A DNA stretch of 64,000 bases from an uncultured Pelagibacteraceae bacterium (GCA_902569405.1 CACFTX010000001.1:248001-312000); one strand, 5' to 3'. Counted from the first letter of the stretch, positions 40,086-50,724 are shown. Notes: generated by a model from the letters alone, not told the origin. A program made the numbers and translations.

Positions 40086-40919
40086 ATGGCACTAAAAACA
40101 TTTAAACCTTATACAAAATCTACAAGAGGAACAATTTTAATTGATAGAGCGGGCTTGTGGAAAGGAAAACCTTTTAAATCTCTTGTTTCACCTAAGAATC
40201 CACGAAAAGGTAGAAATAATTACGGTCGCATCACCTCAAGAAATAGAGCAGGGGGTCATAAGAAAATGTATAGAGAAATTGACTTTTATAGAAAAAAATT
40301 TGATGTAGAGGCAACTGTTGAAAGAATTGAGTATGATCCAAATAGATCTTGTTACATAATGTTGGTTAAATTTGAGGATGGTGAACACAGGTATTATTTA
40401 GCTCCACAAAAAATTAAAACAGGGGATAAGATTATTAATGGTAATAATAAAGAAATAAAAGTAGGCAACTGTATGCCTTTACAGGATATACCAGTGGGAA
40501 TTAATATTCATAATGTTGAGTTGCAACCAGGATCAGGTGGTAAAATTGCTAGATCTGCTGGAACTTCGGTTACAATATCAGGAATTGATGGAAATTATTC
40601 ATTAATTAAAATGACTTCTGGCGAAGTTAGAAAAATAGATTCAAGATCATTAGCGACAATAGGTGTGCTATCAAACCCAGATCAAAAAAACATTAAAATA
40701 GGAAAAGCAGGAAGATCAAGGTGGCTTGGAAGAAGACCTCATACAAGAGGTGTTGTTATGAACCCTGTTGACCATCCGCACGGTGGTGGTGAAGGTAAGA
40801 GTGCTGGTGGAAGACATCCAGTATCAAGAACTGGTCAGTCTGCAAAAGGTTTAAAAACAAGAGATAACAAGAGAACAGACAAATATATAATAAGAAGAAG
40901 AAAGAAGAAGAAAGATTAA
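40086..40919 (+). CDS. rplB: 50S ribosomal protein L2
   Basis: 277 aa, supports subunit association near the peptidyl-transferase centre. The universal C-terminal motif [15 protein letters not shown] with its functionally important His is present. Ten bases before rpsS. Confidence 0.99.
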   Translation: MALKTFKPYTKSTRGTILIDRAGLWKGKPFKSLVSPKNPRKGRNNYGRITSRNRAGGHKKMYREIDFYRKKFDVEATVERIEYDPNRSCYIMLVKFEDGEHRYYLAPQKIKTGDKIINGNNKEIKVGNCMPLQDIPVGINIHNVELQPGSGGKIARSAGTSVTISGIDGNYSLIKMTSGEVRKIDSRSLATIGVLSNPDQKNIKIGKAGRSRWLGRRPHTRGVVMNPVDHPHGGGEGKSAGGRHPVSRTGQSAKGLKTRDNKRTDKYIIRRRKKKKD

Positions 40920-40929
40920 GGTAAACGTT

Positions 40930-41244
40930 ATGGCAAGATCAGTATGGAAAGGACCATTTGTTGAGGAAAGTTTAATGAAAAAGGTAGACTTACAGAAGAA
41001 AGACACAAACAGAAAGCCCATTAAAACTTGGTCTAGAAAATCAACAATAATCCCTGATTTTGTTGGGTGTAGTTTTTTAATTTACAATGGAAAAAAATTT
41101 ATTCCACTTACAATTTCTGAAGATATGGTTGGTCATAAACTAGGAGAGTTTGCTCCAACTAGAACTTTTGTTGGTCATACACCAGCTGATAAAAAAGCTG
41201 CTAAAGAAGAAGCATCACCAGCACCAAAAGATGAGAAAAAATAA
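40930..41244 (+). CDS. rpsS: 30S ribosomal protein S19
   Basis: 104 aa. [15 protein letters not shown] and the C-terminal [12 protein letters not shown] are typical. An additional C-terminal tail of about 15 charged residues ([16 protein letters not shown]) makes it longer than the 92-residue norm. Shares one base with rplV. Confidence 0.97.
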   Translation: MARSVWKGPFVEESLMKKVDLQKKDTNRKPIKTWSRKSTIIPDFVGCSFLIYNGKKFIPLTISEDMVGHKLGEFAPTRTFVGHTPADKKAAKEEASPAPKDEKK

Positions 41245-41642
41245 TGAGTAATAAAAAAAAAAACAAAGAAATAAAAGAGAAAGTGGTGCGATCAGTGAAT
41301 AAGAATGTTAGATCAAGCGTCAGAAAACTAAACCCAATTTTAAAGGCTATTGTGGGTAAAAAAGTTGATATTGCTTTAAGAGATTTAACTTTCTCAGATA
41401 AGAGAATTTCAAAAGATATTAAAAAAACTATTTCATCAGCAATTGCAAACGCTGAAAATAATTATCAATACGATATTGATAATTTGATTGTAAAGGAAGC
41501 TTTTTGTGGAAAACAAATAGTTATGAAAAGATTTAGAGCAAGAGCAAAAGGTCGAGCGGCACCTATACTAAAACCTTATTCAAATGTAACAATAATTTTA
41601 TCAGAACCAAGAAAAATGGAGCGTCATGGGACAAAAAGTTAA
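41244..41642 (+). CDS. rplV: 50S ribosomal protein L22
   Basis: 132 aa. The tunnel hairpin appears as [19 protein letters not shown] lysine-rich N-terminus of some 15 residues precedes the fold. It overlaps the start of rpsC by 17 bases, the longest same-strand overlap in this ribosomal block. Confidence 0.96.
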   Translation: MSNKKKNKEIKEKVVRSVNKNVRSSVRKLNPILKAIVGKKVDIALRDLTFSDKRISKDIKKTISSAIANAENNYQYDIDNLIVKEAFCGKQIVMKRFRARAKGRAAPILKPYSNVTIILSEPRKMERHGTKS

Positions 41643-42285
41643 TCCAGTAGGTTTAAGATTAGGAATTAACAGAGGGTGGGACTCTGTGTGGTATGCGAAG
41701 AAAAAAGATTTTGGTAACTACTTAATTGAAGATTTTAAAATTAGAGAATATATAAAAAAAAACGTTATTAACTCAGGAGTTTCTAAAGTTATGATTGAAA
41801 GAACTGCAAAAAATTGTTTTGTAACAATTTATACATCAAGACCTGGATTTGTAATTGGAAAAAAGGGAAGTGATATAGAAAAAATTAAATCTAAATTATC
41901 AAAAATTACATCAAACGAAGTAACATTAAACATAAAAGAAGTTAAAAAACCCGAAACGAACAGTTTTTTGGTTGCCGAAAATATTGCTCAACAATTAGTT
42001 AAAAGAATATCTTATAGAAGAGCAATGAAAAGAGCGATGCAATCAGCGTTACGATTAGGAGCAAAAGGAATAAAAGTTTCTATAAGTGGTAGATTAGGAG
42101 GCAATGAAATAGCTAGAACCGAATGGCTTAGAGATGGAAGCATACCATCTCATACTTTGAGGGCGGATATTGATTATGCAGAGTCCGAAGCTTTAACCAC
42201 TTATGGAATAATTGGAATTAAAGTTTGGATTTATAAAGGGGAAATTTTTAGCAAGGAGTTTAGTCAAGAGACTAATAAAAAATAA
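41626..42285 (+). CDS. rpsC: 30S ribosomal protein S3
   Basis: 219 aa with the KH domain ([17 protein letters not shown]) and the C-terminal domain with [17 protein letters not shown]; forms the mRNA entry helicase site with S4 and S5. Start [13 protein letters not shown] is universal, which fixes the ATG inside the end of rplV. Confidence 0.98.
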   Translation: MGQKVNPVGLRLGINRGWDSVWYAKKKDFGNYLIEDFKIREYIKKNVINSGVSKVMIERTAKNCFVTIYTSRPGFVIGKKGSDIEKIKSKLSKITSNEVTLNIKEVKKPETNSFLVAENIAQQLVKRISYRRAMKRAMQSALRLGAKGIKVSISGRLGGNEIARTEWLRDGSIPSHTLRADIDYAESEALTTYGIIGIKVWIYKGEIFSKEFSQETNKK

Positions 42286-42287
42286 TT

Positions 42288-42698
42288 ATGTTGCAACCAA
42301 CTAGATCAAAATTTAGAAAAGCTCATAAAGGTAGAATACATGGGACCGCATCTAGAGCAAATTATATTAATTATGGTTCTTACGCATTAAAAGCAATGTC
42401 ACCCGATAGAGTTATTGGCAAGCAAATTGAAGCAGCAAGAGTTGCTTTAACAAGACATATGAAAAGACAAGGAAGAGTTTGGACTAGAATATTTCCAAAC
42501 ATACCTGTTTCAAAAAAACCTGTAGAAGTAAGAATGGGCAAAGGAAAAGGTTCGCCGGAATTTTGGGCATGTAGAGTAAAACCTGGAAGAATTCTTTTTG
42601 AAATAGATGGTGTATCCGAGCAAATTGCTAGAGAATCACTTTATAAGGCTTCAGCTAAATTACCGATTAAAACAAAATTTATAAAAAGAATATCATAA
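42288..42698 (+). CDS. rplP: 50S ribosomal protein L16
   Basis: 136 aa near the A-site tRNA elbow. [19 protein letters not shown] at the start and [19 protein letters not shown] are diagnostic. Overlaps rpmC by one base. Confidence 0.98.
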   Translation: MLQPTRSKFRKAHKGRIHGTASRANYINYGSYALKAMSPDRVIGKQIEAARVALTRHMKRQGRVWTRIFPNIPVSKKPVEVRMGKGKGSPEFWACRVKPGRILFEIDGVSEQIARESLYKASAKLPIKTKFIKRIS

Positions 42699-42889
42699 TG
42701 AAAAAAAAAGAAATAAAGAAACTAACAAAAGCTCAAGCGATTAAGAATATTGATCAAATGAAAAAAGACTTATTTAATTTAAGATTTCAAAAAATAAATT
42801 CACAGATAACTAATCCTGCTAAAATAAAACAAACAAAAAAATCAATAGCTAGATTAAAAACTCTTTTAAGAGGAAAATTAAATGCCTAA
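42698..42889 (+). CDS. rpmC: 50S ribosomal protein L29
   Basis: 63 aa, two long helices; [20 protein letters not shown] is the family core. Overlaps rpsQ by eight bases. Confidence 0.95.
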   Translation: MKKKEIKKLTKAQAIKNIDQMKKDLFNLRFQKINSQITNPAKIKQTKKSIARLKTLLRGKLNA

Positions 42890-43118
42890 AAAAATATTAT
42901 CAGGAATAGTGGTAAGCGACAAACCTAACAAGACAATAACAGTGCTTGTTGAAAGAAAGTATCAGCATCCAATTTTAAAAAAAATTGTAAAAGTTAGAAA
43001 AAAATATAATGCACATGACGAAAATAATAAATTTAAAAATGGAGATAAAGTTTCAATTATTGAAAGTAAACCATTTTCAAAAAATAAAAGATTTCAAGTT
43101 ATGGAGGATCAAAAGTGA
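42882..43118 (+). CDS. rpsQ: 30S ribosomal protein S17
   Basis: 78 aa OB-fold protein that initiates 30S assembly. [20 protein letters not shown] starts the fold. The stop TGA overlaps the GTG start of rplN. Confidence 0.96.
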   Translation: MPKKILSGIVVSDKPNKTITVLVERKYQHPILKKIVKVRKKYNAHDENNKFKNGDKVSIIESKPFSKNKRFQVMEDQK

Positions 43119-43483
43119 TACAAGTACAAACAGAATTATTAGTTGCTGACAATACTGGAGCCAAGAGAATAGAATGTATTAAAGTTCTTGGTGGATCAAA
43201 GCGAAGATATGCTAGTATTGGCGATACAATTGTCATTGCTGTAAAAGAAGCTATACCAAAAGGAAAAGTCAAAAAGGGATCTGTACACAAAGCAGTTGTG
43301 GTTAGAGTAAAAAAAGGAATTCACAGAGACGACGGTTCAAAAGTTAAATTTGATAATAATGCTGCAGTATTAGTCGACGAAAAAGGTGAACCTGTTGGAA
43401 CTAGAATTTTTGGTCCAGTAACAAGAGAACTTAGAAATAGAGGGCAAATGAAAATTATTTCCCTAGCTCCGGAGGTTTTATAA
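43115..43483 (+). CDS. rplN: 50S ribosomal protein L14
   Basis: 122 aa, contacts 16S rRNA at the subunit interface. Initiation is at GTG (43115), giving [17 protein letters not shown], the conserved N-terminus; a GGAGG site 8 bases upstream (43103-43107) supports this uncommon start. GTGA overlap with rpsQ. Confidence 0.97.
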   Translation: MIQVQTELLVADNTGAKRIECIKVLGGSKRRYASIGDTIVIAVKEAIPKGKVKKGSVHKAVVVRVKKGIHRDDGSKVKFDNNAAVLVDEKGEPVGTRIFGPVTRELRNRGQMKIISLAPEVL

Positions 43484-43485
43484 AA

Positions 43486-43734
43486 ATGATTAAAAAAGGA
43501 AATAAAGTTAAAATCATTGCTGGAAAAGATAAGAGAAAAGAAGGAGAAGTAATTGAAATTAATAGATCTAAAAATAGAGCAAAAGTAAAAGGAGTAAATC
43601 TAGTGAAGAAACATGTTAAAACAACTAAAGAAAAAAAAGGCGGAATTGTCTCAAAAGAAAACTTTCTAGATATGTCAAACTTAGCATTAATAATGAATAC
43701 AGAAAAAATTAAAAAAAAAGAGGTTAAAAAATAA
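43486..43734 (+). CDS. rplX: 50S ribosomal protein L24
   Basis: 82 aa with the KOW motif [18 protein letters not shown]. Shorter than the 104-residue E. coli form: the C-terminal part is trimmed, ending in a lysine-rich tail. Confidence 0.95.
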   Translation: MIKKGNKVKIIAGKDKRKEGEVIEINRSKNRAKVKGVNLVKKHVKTTKEKKGGIVSKENFLDMSNLALIMNTEKIKKKEVKK

Positions 43735-43736
43735 AA

Positions 43737-44291
43737 ATGTCACCAAGACTAAAAGATCTTTATATTAAAGAAATCCAACCTACCTTAAAGGAAAAATTTG
43801 GTTTAAAGAATTTATATATGGCACCAAATTTGAAAAAGGTAGTAGTAAATATGGGTCTAGGTTTAGATGGCAATGACTCAAAAATTATTAAATCGAGTGA
43901 ACAAGATTTAGCTAACATTGTTGGTCAAAAACCAGTTTTGACTAAATTTAAAAAATCAATATCAAACTTTAAAACAAGAAAAGGAACGAACGCTGGTCTG
44001 AAAGTTACATTGAGAAAAGATCGTATGTATGAATTTATTGACAGATTAGTAAATATTGCACTACCAAGAATTAAAGACTTTAGAGGCCTGTCAACAAATG
44101 GATTTGATAATTTTGGCAACTATACTTTTGGCGTTAAAGAACATATAATTTTTCCAGAAGTTAATTTTGACAAAGTAGAAAAAATTAGAGGGTTGGATAT
44201 TACAATTGTCATAGATTCTAAATCAAAAGAATATAGCCTTGAGTTACTTAAAAAATTAAATTTTCCATTTAAAAAAAAAGGAGATAATTAG
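43737..44291 (+). CDS. rplE: 50S ribosomal protein L5
   Basis: 184 aa 5S rRNA-binding protein. VVNMGLG, ITQKP-like VGQKPVLTKFKKSISNFK, and the C-terminal GLDITIVIDSKS region are present. Two bases after rplX. Confidence 0.97.
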   Translation: MSPRLKDLYIKEIQPTLKEKFGLKNLYMAPNLKKVVVNMGLGLDGNDSKIIKSSEQDLANIVGQKPVLTKFKKSISNFKTRKGTNAGLKVTLRKDRMYEFIDRLVNIALPRIKDFRGLSTNGFDNFGNYTFGVKEHIIFPEVNFDKVEKIRGLDITIVIDSKSKEYSLELLKKLNFPFKKKGDN

Positions 44292-44292
44292 T

Positions 44293-44598
44293 ATGGCAAA
44301 ACTTAGTTCTATAAACAAAAACAATATGAGAATAAGGCTTTCAAATAAATTCATGAAAAAAAGAAAGGAATTAAAAAAAATAATTATGAATAAAAAAATT
44401 TCTTTAGAAGAAAGATTTAAGGCGCAACAAAAACTTTCGAAATTACCACGTAATTCTTCAAAAACTCGAGTAATGAACAGATGTCAAATTACAGGCAGAC
44501 CACATGGTGTATATAGAAAATTAAAAATATCAAGAATAGCTTTAAGACAACTTGGTCTTCAAGGAAAAATCCCAGGAATGGTAAAATCGAGCTGGTAG
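44293..44598 (+). CDS. rpsN: 30S ribosomal protein S14
   Basis: 101 aa, the longer zinc-free form: only one Cys (MNRCQITGRPHGVYRK) instead of the CxxC pairs. One base after rplE. Confidence 0.96.
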   Translation: MAKLSSINKNNMRIRLSNKFMKKRKELKKIIMNKKISLEERFKAQQKLSKLPRNSSKTRVMNRCQITGRPHGVYRKLKISRIALRQLGLQGKIPGMVKSSW

Positions 44599-44608
44599 AA
44601 AGGAAATT

Positions 44609-45004
44609 ATGAGTTTAAGTGATCCAATTGGTGATATGATAGCAAGAATAAAAAACGCACAAGTACGAAATCATAAATTAGTAGAATTACCTTCATCTAA
44701 TTTTAAAATCAAAATATCTGAAATTTTAAAAAGCGAAGGTTATATTATTGATTACAAGGTTAATGACGATATTAAAAAACCCACTTTATCAATAAATTTA
44801 AAATATCATTCAGGAAATCCAGTTATTAGCACAATTGAAAGAATATCAAAACCTGGAAGAAGAATTTTTTCTAGCGCTGAAAGCTTACCTAAAATAAATA
44901 ATGGATTGGGGATAGCAATAATTTCTACACCAAAAGGTGTAATGACTGATTTAGATGCTAGAAAAAATAAAGTTGGTGGCGAAATTATTTGTAAGGTGTT
45001 TTAA
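44609..45004 (+). CDS. rpsH: 30S ribosomal protein S8
   Basis: 131 aa; binds the central domain of 16S rRNA and represses the spc operon in E. coli. DPIGDMIARIKNAQ and the C-terminal GLGIAIISTPKGVMTD are diagnostic. Shares one base with rplF. Confidence 0.97.
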   Translation: MSLSDPIGDMIARIKNAQVRNHKLVELPSSNFKIKISEILKSEGYIIDYKVNDDIKKPTLSINLKYHSGNPVISTIERISKPGRRIFSSAESLPKINNGLGIAIISTPKGVMTDLDARKNKVGGEIICKVF

Positions 45005-45543
45005 TGTCAAAAATTGGAAAAATTAATATCTCTATACCTGAAAAAGTTAATGTTGCTTTGAATGGAACTATTTTAAATATGGAAGGACCATTAGGAAAAA
45101 AATCTCTTAATATAGATTTGGATGTATTTGAATTAAAAATAAATGATGGAAAAGATATTTCAATTAAACCAAAAAAAATCGACCAAAACACAAAAAGATT
45201 ATGGGGAATGAATAGGAGTTTAGTTAATAATGCCATAATAGGTATTAGCAAAGGTTATGAAAAAACATTGGAACTTGTGGGTGTTGGATTTAGAGCAACA
45301 CTAAAGGGTAAACAGTTAAGTATGCAACTAGGGTTTAGTCATGATGTTAACTTCGATATACCCGATGGAATAAAAATTAATGTAGAAAAACAAACAACTT
45401 TGAAGATAAGTGGTTATGATAAACAACTTCTTGGTGAAGTTGTTTCAAAAATTAAATCAATTCGACCCCCCGAGCCATATAAAGGGAAGGGTATCAAAGA
45501 AAAAGATCAATATATACTTAGAAAAGAAGGTAAGAAAAAATAA
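45004..45543 (+). CDS. rplF: 50S ribosomal protein L6
   Basis: 179 aa, two similar RNA-binding domains. [21 protein letters not shown] minus its last residues is the family core (about 93-112), and [12 protein letters not shown] is the C-terminal signature. One-base overlaps on both sides. Confidence 0.97.
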   Translation: MSKIGKINISIPEKVNVALNGTILNMEGPLGKKSLNIDLDVFELKINDGKDISIKPKKIDQNTKRLWGMNRSLVNNAIIGISKGYEKTLELVGVGFRATLKGKQLSMQLGFSHDVNFDIPDGIKINVEKQTTLKISGYDKQLLGEVVSKIKSIRPPEPYKGKGIKEKDQYILRKEGKKK

Positions 45544-45899
45544 TGAAATTAAGCACTTCCGATAGAAAAAAATTTAGAATAAAGAATAAAATAAAAAAAG
45601 TCTCTAATTCTGATAGATTCAGACTTTGTATTTTCAGATCTACAAAAAATATATCAGCACAAGTAATTGATGACAAAAACAATAAAACTTTATTTTCAGC
45701 TTCATCTATAGAAAAAGATATTAAAAACTTGAAAATGAAAAACAAAACTGAGCTATCAAAAGTAGTAGCTGAAAGACTTGCAAAAATAGCTCAAGAAAAA
45801 AAAGTAACAAAAATTTACTTTGATAGAGGAATTTATAAATATCATGGTAGAGTTAAAATTTTTGCTGAAACATTAAGAAAAAATGGAATGGATTTTTAA
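45543..45899 (+). CDS. rplR: 50S ribosomal protein L18
   Basis: 118 aa 5S rRNA-binding protein. [18 protein letters not shown] and [20 protein letters not shown] identify it. Three bases before rpsE. Confidence 0.96.
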   Translation: MKLSTSDRKKFRIKNKIKKVSNSDRFRLCIFRSTKNISAQVIDDKNNKTLFSASSIEKDIKNLKMKNKTELSKVVAERLAKIAQEKKVTKIYFDRGIYKYHGRVKIFAETLRKNGMDF

Positions 45900-45902
45900 G
45901 TT

Positions 45903-46406
45903 ATGGAAAAAAATAAAGACGATATATTAGAAAAATTAGTTCATATAAATAGAATTACCAAGGTGGTTAAAGGTGGTAGAAGGTTTGGTTTTTCCGCTTT
46001 AGTTGTGGTTGGCAACCAAAACGGAAAAATTGGAATTGCTCACGCTAAAGCCAAACAAGTACCAGATGCAATTAAAAAAGCTAATGATATGGCCAGAAGA
46101 AAATTAATACACATAGCCTTGAGAGAAGGAAGAACTATTCATCATGACACTTACGGTAAAGATGGTGCAGGTAAAATTAAACTCAGAGCCGCACCCAAAG
46201 GTACTGGTATAATTGCAGGTGGACCTGTCAGAGCAGTTTGTGAAGTATTAGGTATTAGAGATATTGTAGCAAAATCAATGGGTACAGCTAACCCTCATAA
46301 CGTTATAAGAGCTACAATAAAAGCACTTACAACGCAAAGCTCTCCAAAGCATATATCAACAATAAGAAATAAGAAAATTTCTGAAATTATAGAAAAAAGA
46401 GGATAA
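45903..46406 (+). CDS. rpsE: 30S ribosomal protein S5
   Basis: 167 aa, accuracy protein at the mRNA entry channel. KVVKGGRRFGFSALVVVG and GTGIIAGGPVRAVCEV are conserved. It runs directly into rplO (TAATG); rpmD (L30), which normally lies here, is absent. Confidence 0.98.
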   Translation: MEKNKDDILEKLVHINRITKVVKGGRRFGFSALVVVGNQNGKIGIAHAKAKQVPDAIKKANDMARRKLIHIALREGRTIHHDTYGKDGAGKIKLRAAPKGTGIIAGGPVRAVCEVLGIRDIVAKSMGTANPHNVIRATIKALTTQSSPKHISTIRNKKISEIIEKRG

Positions 46407-46861
46407 TGACTTTATTAAATACAACTGAAAAAGTGACAACAAAAAAAATAAGAGTTGGACGAGGCATTGGATCAGGAAAAGGAAAAACTTCTGGCAGAGG
46501 TGTAAAAGGACAGAAATCTAGATCTGGTGTTGCGATAAAAAGCTTTGAAGGTGGACAAATGCCTTTATATAGAAGATTACCAAAAAGAGGATTCAATTCA
46601 TTTAAGAACTTAAAAATTGCAAAAATAAATCTTGATAAAATTCAAATGTTTATAAATAAAAAAACACTCAAATTAAATGAAACTATAAATGTGGAAATTT
46701 TAAAAAAATTAAAAATAATTAATAAAAATGCTAAGCAATTAAAAATTTTAGGAAAAGGTGAAATTAAAGATAAAATTAATATTCAAGCTGATTTAATATC
46801 AAAATCTGCTGAAGAAAAGCTCAAAAAAATTGGTGGCTCAATACAAATTAATAAAAAATAA
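46406..46861 (+). CDS. rplO: 50S ribosomal protein L15
   Basis: 151 aa. RVGRGIGSGKGKTSGRGVKG and the GGQMPLYRRLPKRGF motif are diagnostic. Start overlaps rpsE by one base in place of the missing rpmD. Twelve bases before secY. Confidence 0.97.
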   Translation: MTLLNTTEKVTTKKIRVGRGIGSGKGKTSGRGVKGQKSRSGVAIKSFEGGQMPLYRRLPKRGFNSFKNLKIAKINLDKIQMFINKKTLKLNETINVEILKKLKIINKNAKQLKILGKGEIKDKINIQADLISKSAEEKLKKIGGSIQINKK

Positions 46862-46873
46862 TATTAAAAATTT

Positions 46874-48154
46874 ATGAGCGCAAGCGCACAATCAAGCGAT
46901 CTTAAAAATAGAATAATATTTACTATTTTTATACTATCAATATATAGATTTGGTACATTTGTTCCTTTGCCTGGTATTGATCCTGATCAGTTACAAGTTT
47001 TAATGGAAGGTAATCAAAAAGGTCTTTTGGGAATGTTCAATGTTTTTGCTGGCGGAGCTATTAGTCGTATGGCAATTTTTGCACTTGGTATTATGCCATA
47101 TATATCATCATCTATTATAGTTCAACTATTAACAGGTGTTAGTGATTATTTTAAAAATTTAAAAAGCCAAGGTGAAATTGGAAGAAAAAAAATATCTCAA
47201 ATTACCAGATATGGTACTGTGCTACTAGCTATGGTTCAAGGTTATGGACTATCTATAGGCTTAGAGTCTTCAGCTAATTTAGTTATCAATCCAGGAGTAT
47301 TTTTTAAAATTTCAACTGTTACAACTATAGTTGCGGGAACAATTTTTTTAATGTGGCTAGGTGAACAAATCACTCAAAGAGGAATTGGAAATGGTATATC
47401 ATTAATAATTTTTTCAGGAATAGTTGCAGAAATTCCTAGAGCACTTGTAACGACTTTTGAACTAGGTAGAACAGGAGCCATTTCTACAATAATGATAATT
47501 TTGATATTTTTGTTATTAATTGCAACCATAATGTTTATAGTTTTTATGGAAAGAGCCCAAAGAAAAATTTTAATAAATTATCCAAAAAGACAAATGGGAA
47601 ACAAAATGTATGGCGGTGAATCATCACATCTTCCATTAAAAATTAACCAAGCTGGAGTAATACCAGCAATATTTGCATCTGCATTACTATTGTTACCAGT
47701 TACATTTTCAAATTTTAATTTAAATGAAAGTGAAACTTTTCTTAATATTTCGTCATTTTTTACACAGGGACAACCTCTTTATATGATCTTGTATGCATCT
47801 GGAATAATCTTTTTTACTTTTTTTTATACATCAATAACTTTTAACCCAAATGAAACAGCTGAAAATTTAAGAAAACATGGTGGTTTCATTCCAGGTATAA
47901 GACCAGGTGAGAGTACAGCATTATATATTGACGATATATTAACAAAATTAACAACTATCGGAGCTTTATATTTAACTTTAGTGTGTTTAATGCCAGAATT
48001 TTTAATAGCAAACTATCCTATACCTTTTTATTTAGGTGGTACTTCAATTCTTATTGTTGTAGTAGTAGCAATTGATACAGTTACTCAGATTCAAACCAGA
48101 CTAATGAGCGCACAATACGAACAACTAATTAAAAAAACAAAATTTGGAAAATAA
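46874..48154 (+). CDS. secY: Preprotein translocase subunit SecY
   Basis: 426 aa, ten membrane helices forming the protein-conducting channel in the inner membrane. FGTFVPLPGIDP, the plug-region GLLGMFNVFAGGAISRMAIF, and GIRPGESTALYI near the C-terminal cytosolic loop are typical. Partner SecE is encoded at 24009. Two bases before adk. Confidence 0.98.
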   Translation: MSASAQSSDLKNRIIFTIFILSIYRFGTFVPLPGIDPDQLQVLMEGNQKGLLGMFNVFAGGAISRMAIFALGIMPYISSSIIVQLLTGVSDYFKNLKSQGEIGRKKISQITRYGTVLLAMVQGYGLSIGLESSANLVINPGVFFKISTVTTIVAGTIFLMWLGEQITQRGIGNGISLIIFSGIVAEIPRALVTTFELGRTGAISTIMIILIFLLLIATIMFIVFMERAQRKILINYPKRQMGNKMYGGESSHLPLKINQAGVIPAIFASALLLLPVTFSNFNLNESETFLNISSFFTQGQPLYMILYASGIIFFTFFYTSITFNPNETAENLRKHGGFIPGIRPGESTALYIDDILTKLTTIGALYLTLVCLMPEFLIANYPIPFYLGGTSILIVVVVAIDTVTQIQTRLMSAQYEQLIKKTKFGK

Positions 48155-48156
48155 AA

Positions 48157-48798
48157 GTGAATATAATTTTGTTTGGTCCACCTGGTGCTGGTAAAGGAAC
48201 TCAAGCCCATTTTTTAGTTAAAAAATTTAATTATTTTCAATTATCAACAGGTGATTTATTAAGAAATGAAATTGAAAATAAAACTATCATAGGAAATCAA
48301 ATTTCCGAACTAATCGGAAGAGGTGAAATGGTTACTGATGATATAGTTGATAATTTAATTTTAAACGTTGTTAAGGATGAAAAATATAAAAATAAAATTA
48401 TCTTTGATGGATATCCAAGAAATATTTATCAAGCAAAAAATTTAAACAAAATACTAGATGAAAATCAACAAGAAATAAATCTTATAGTATTTTTAAACCT
48501 CAAAAGAGATGATGTGATTAAAAGAATAGAAAATAGAGTAACTTGTACCAAATGTAATAAAACATTTAATAAAGTTATGGATAATGAAGAAATATCAAAA
48601 AGTTCTTGTTGCTCAAAAAATTTAATCAAACGTACAGATGATAAATCAGAAACTATTATTAAGCGTTATGATACATACATGCATATAACTAAACCTATGC
48701 TGGATTATTACTCATCTAACTCAAATTTTAAAGAAGTTGATGGATCTTTGAAAATCAGTCAAATATCTAGTAAAATTGAAGATTTTATAAGGTCTTAA
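48157..48798 (+). CDS. adk: Adenylate kinase
   Basis: 213 aa, AMP/ATP phosphotransfer. P-loop GPPGAGKGTQ (7-16), DGYPRN (84-89), and an LID domain with zinc-type cysteines: Cys130 and Cys133 in CTKC, but the second pair is adjacent (Cys151-Cys152) where CxxC or CxxD is expected, so zinc binding is doubtful. The start codon is GTG. Position between secY and rpsM is standard for alphaproteobacteria. Confidence 0.97.
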   Translation: MNIILFGPPGAGKGTQAHFLVKKFNYFQLSTGDLLRNEIENKTIIGNQISELIGRGEMVTDDIVDNLILNVVKDEKYKNKIIFDGYPRNIYQAKNLNKILDENQQEINLIVFLNLKRDDVIKRIENRVTCTKCNKTFNKVMDNEEISKSSCCSKNLIKRTDDKSETIIKRYDTYMHITKPMLDYYSSNSNFKEVDGSLKISQISSKIEDFIRS

Positions 48799-48802
48799 TG
48801 CG

Positions 48803-48830
48803 TTGACTTTAAAAGAACTTCTTATATAAA
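48803..48830 (+). promoter_or_regulatory. Candidate promoter of the alpha operon (rpsM-rpsK-rpoA-rplQ)
   Basis: TTGACT (48803-48808), 16-bp spacer, TATAAA (48825-48830), in the 56-bp gap after adk. Predicted start near 48837 leaves a leader of under 20 bases, too short for an S4-type pseudoknot. Confidence 0.6.
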
Positions 48831-48854
48831 AGGCTAAATTTATTCTCAGAAAAT

Positions 48855-49238
48855 ATGGCTCGTATCGCAGGCGTAAATATACCACAAAACAAACTTGTTC
48901 AGATCGGACTTACATATATTTATGGTATAGGTGATAAATTTTCTAAACAAATATGTATAGATTTAGAAATTCCAAAATCAAAAAGAGTTAATGAATTAAC
49001 TGATGATCAAATATTAAAAATTAGAGAATATATAGATAAAAATTTTAAAGTAGAGGGAGATTTAAGAAGAGAGTATTCTTTAAATATTAAAAGATTAATA
49101 GATTTAGCATCATATAGAGGTTCAAGACATAGAAAAAAACTTCCTGTAAGAGGCCAAAGAACAAGATGCAATGCAAGAACAAGAAAAGGAAAAGCAATTG
49201 CAATTGCGGGTAAAAAATTAACACCACTTAAAAAATAA
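48855..49238 (+). CDS. rpsM: 30S ribosomal protein S13
   Basis: 127 aa. [20 protein letters not shown] at the N-terminus and the C-terminal tail [15 protein letters not shown] that reaches the P-site tRNA are conserved. First gene of the alpha operon. Confidence 0.98.
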   Translation: MARIAGVNIPQNKLVQIGLTYIYGIGDKFSKQICIDLEIPKSKRVNELTDDQILKIREYIDKNFKVEGDLRREYSLNIKRLIDLASYRGSRHRKKLPVRGQRTRCNARTRKGKAIAIAGKKLTPLKK

Positions 49239-49240
49239 TA

Positions 49241-49690
49241 ATGCCTAAAGAAGAAAAAAAAAATAAACAGGAACAAGAACAGGATAAAATCGTTAAAACT
49301 GCAAAAAAAAGTTCTTATTCAAAAAAAAAAAAAATTAAAAAAAATATATTAAATGGTATTGCGTATGTGCAGTCGACGTTCAATAATACAATTATATCTA
49401 TAGCAGACACAGATGGAAATGTAGTGTCTTGGGCATCTTCAGGTCAAAAAGGTTTTAAAGGTTCTAGAAAATCAACTCCTTATGCAGCACAAGTTGCCGC
49501 TGATGCAGCTGCAAGTAAAGCTTTAGAGTTTGGCATGAAAGTTTTGTCCGTTGAAATTAAAGGTCCAGGCTCAGGAAGAGAAACTGCCTTAAGAGCCTTG
49601 CAAGCAAGAGGTTTTAAAATTATTTCGATTAAAGATACAACACCAATGCCACATAATGGAACCAGACCACCAAAAAGAAGGAGAGTATAA
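49241..49690 (+). CDS. rpsK: 30S ribosomal protein S11
   Basis: 149 aa; platform protein near the Shine-Dalgarno helix. The core starts at [15 protein letters not shown] (about 38-52) and ends with [13 protein letters not shown]. An extra N-terminal tail of about 20 Lys/Glu/Gln-rich residues makes it longer than the 129-residue norm. Adjoins rpoA with no spacing. Confidence 0.97.
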   Translation: MPKEEKKNKQEQEQDKIVKTAKKSSYSKKKKIKKNILNGIAYVQSTFNNTIISIADTDGNVVSWASSGQKGFKGSRKSTPYAAQVAADAAASKALEFGMKVLSVEIKGPGSGRETALRALQARGFKIISIKDTTPMPHNGTRPPKRRRV

Positions 49691-50719
49691 ATGGAAACAA
49701 GCGATGTAAATGTTAAAAATTGGAAATCACTAATTAAACCTGGAAAATTAGATCTTCAACTTAGTGATGATAAAAGTTATGCAAAAATTATAGCCGAACC
49801 TTTAGAAAAAGGATATGGATTAACTTTAGGCAATTCATTAAGAAGAATCCTGTTATCTTCAATAAGAGGTGCAGCAGTTACTTCAATTCAAATTGATGGA
49901 GTTTTGCACGAATTTACATCAATTAAAGGTATTAGAGAAGATGTAACTGATATTGTTTTAAATGTAAAATCATTAGCACTTAAAAGTTCTTTTGAAGGTG
50001 TAAAAAAATTAATTCTTGATGCAAAGGGACCAGGTGAAATTAAAGCTTCAGACATTCAGCCAGTTGCTGATATAGAAATTTTAAATCCTGATCTTGTTAT
50101 TTGTAATTTAGACGAAAAAACTAATTTTCACATGGAAATGTCAGTTGGCACAGGAAAAGGTTACGTTCCAGCATCAATGAATAAACCTGAAGAACCTCCA
50201 TTAGGACTTATTCCTATTGATTCATTGTTCAGTCCAGTTAAAAAAGTTTCTTATTCTGTGAGTACAGCAAGAGAAGGTAAAGCTTTAGACTATGATAAAC
50301 TTACTATGGAAATAGAAACAAATGGGTCTATTTCGGCAGAAGATGCAGTTGCATATTCTGCAAAAATATTTCAAGACCAACTTAATATGTTTGTTAATTT
50401 TGATGAACCCCAAGAAGTTATGGTTCAGGAAAAACCTTCAGAACCAGAATTTAATAAGAATTTATTAAGAAAAGTTGATGAACTAGAACTTTCTGTTAGA
50501 TCTATGAACTGTTTGAAAAATGACAACATTATATATATTGGAGATTTAGTCCAAAAATCTGAGGGTGAAATGTTAAGAACTCCTAATTTTGGTAGAAAAT
50601 CATTGAATGAAATTAAGGAAGTTTTAAATGGAATGTCATTATATTTAGGCATGGAGATACCAAACTGGCCTCCTGATAATATTGCCGAAATGTCGAAGAA
50701 ACTTGAAGAAACCATATAA
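49691..50719 (+). CDS. rpoA: DNA-directed RNA polymerase subunit alpha
   Basis: 342 aa: N-terminal dimerisation domain ([20 protein letters not shown]), a flexible acidic linker, and C-terminal helix-hairpin domain ([33 protein letters not shown]) that binds UP elements and activators. rpsD (S4), often in this operon, is not here. Confidence 0.99.
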   Translation: METSDVNVKNWKSLIKPGKLDLQLSDDKSYAKIIAEPLEKGYGLTLGNSLRRILLSSIRGAAVTSIQIDGVLHEFTSIKGIREDVTDIVLNVKSLALKSSFEGVKKLILDAKGPGEIKASDIQPVADIEILNPDLVICNLDEKTNFHMEMSVGTGKGYVPASMNKPEEPPLGLIPIDSLFSPVKKVSYSVSTAREGKALDYDKLTMEIETNGSISAEDAVAYSAKIFQDQLNMFVNFDEPQEVMVQEKPSEPEFNKNLLRKVDELELSVRSMNCLKNDNIIYIGDLVQKSEGEMLRTPNFGRKSLNEIKEVLNGMSLYLGMEIPNWPPDNIAEMSKKLEETI

Positions 50720-50724
50720 CCAAT

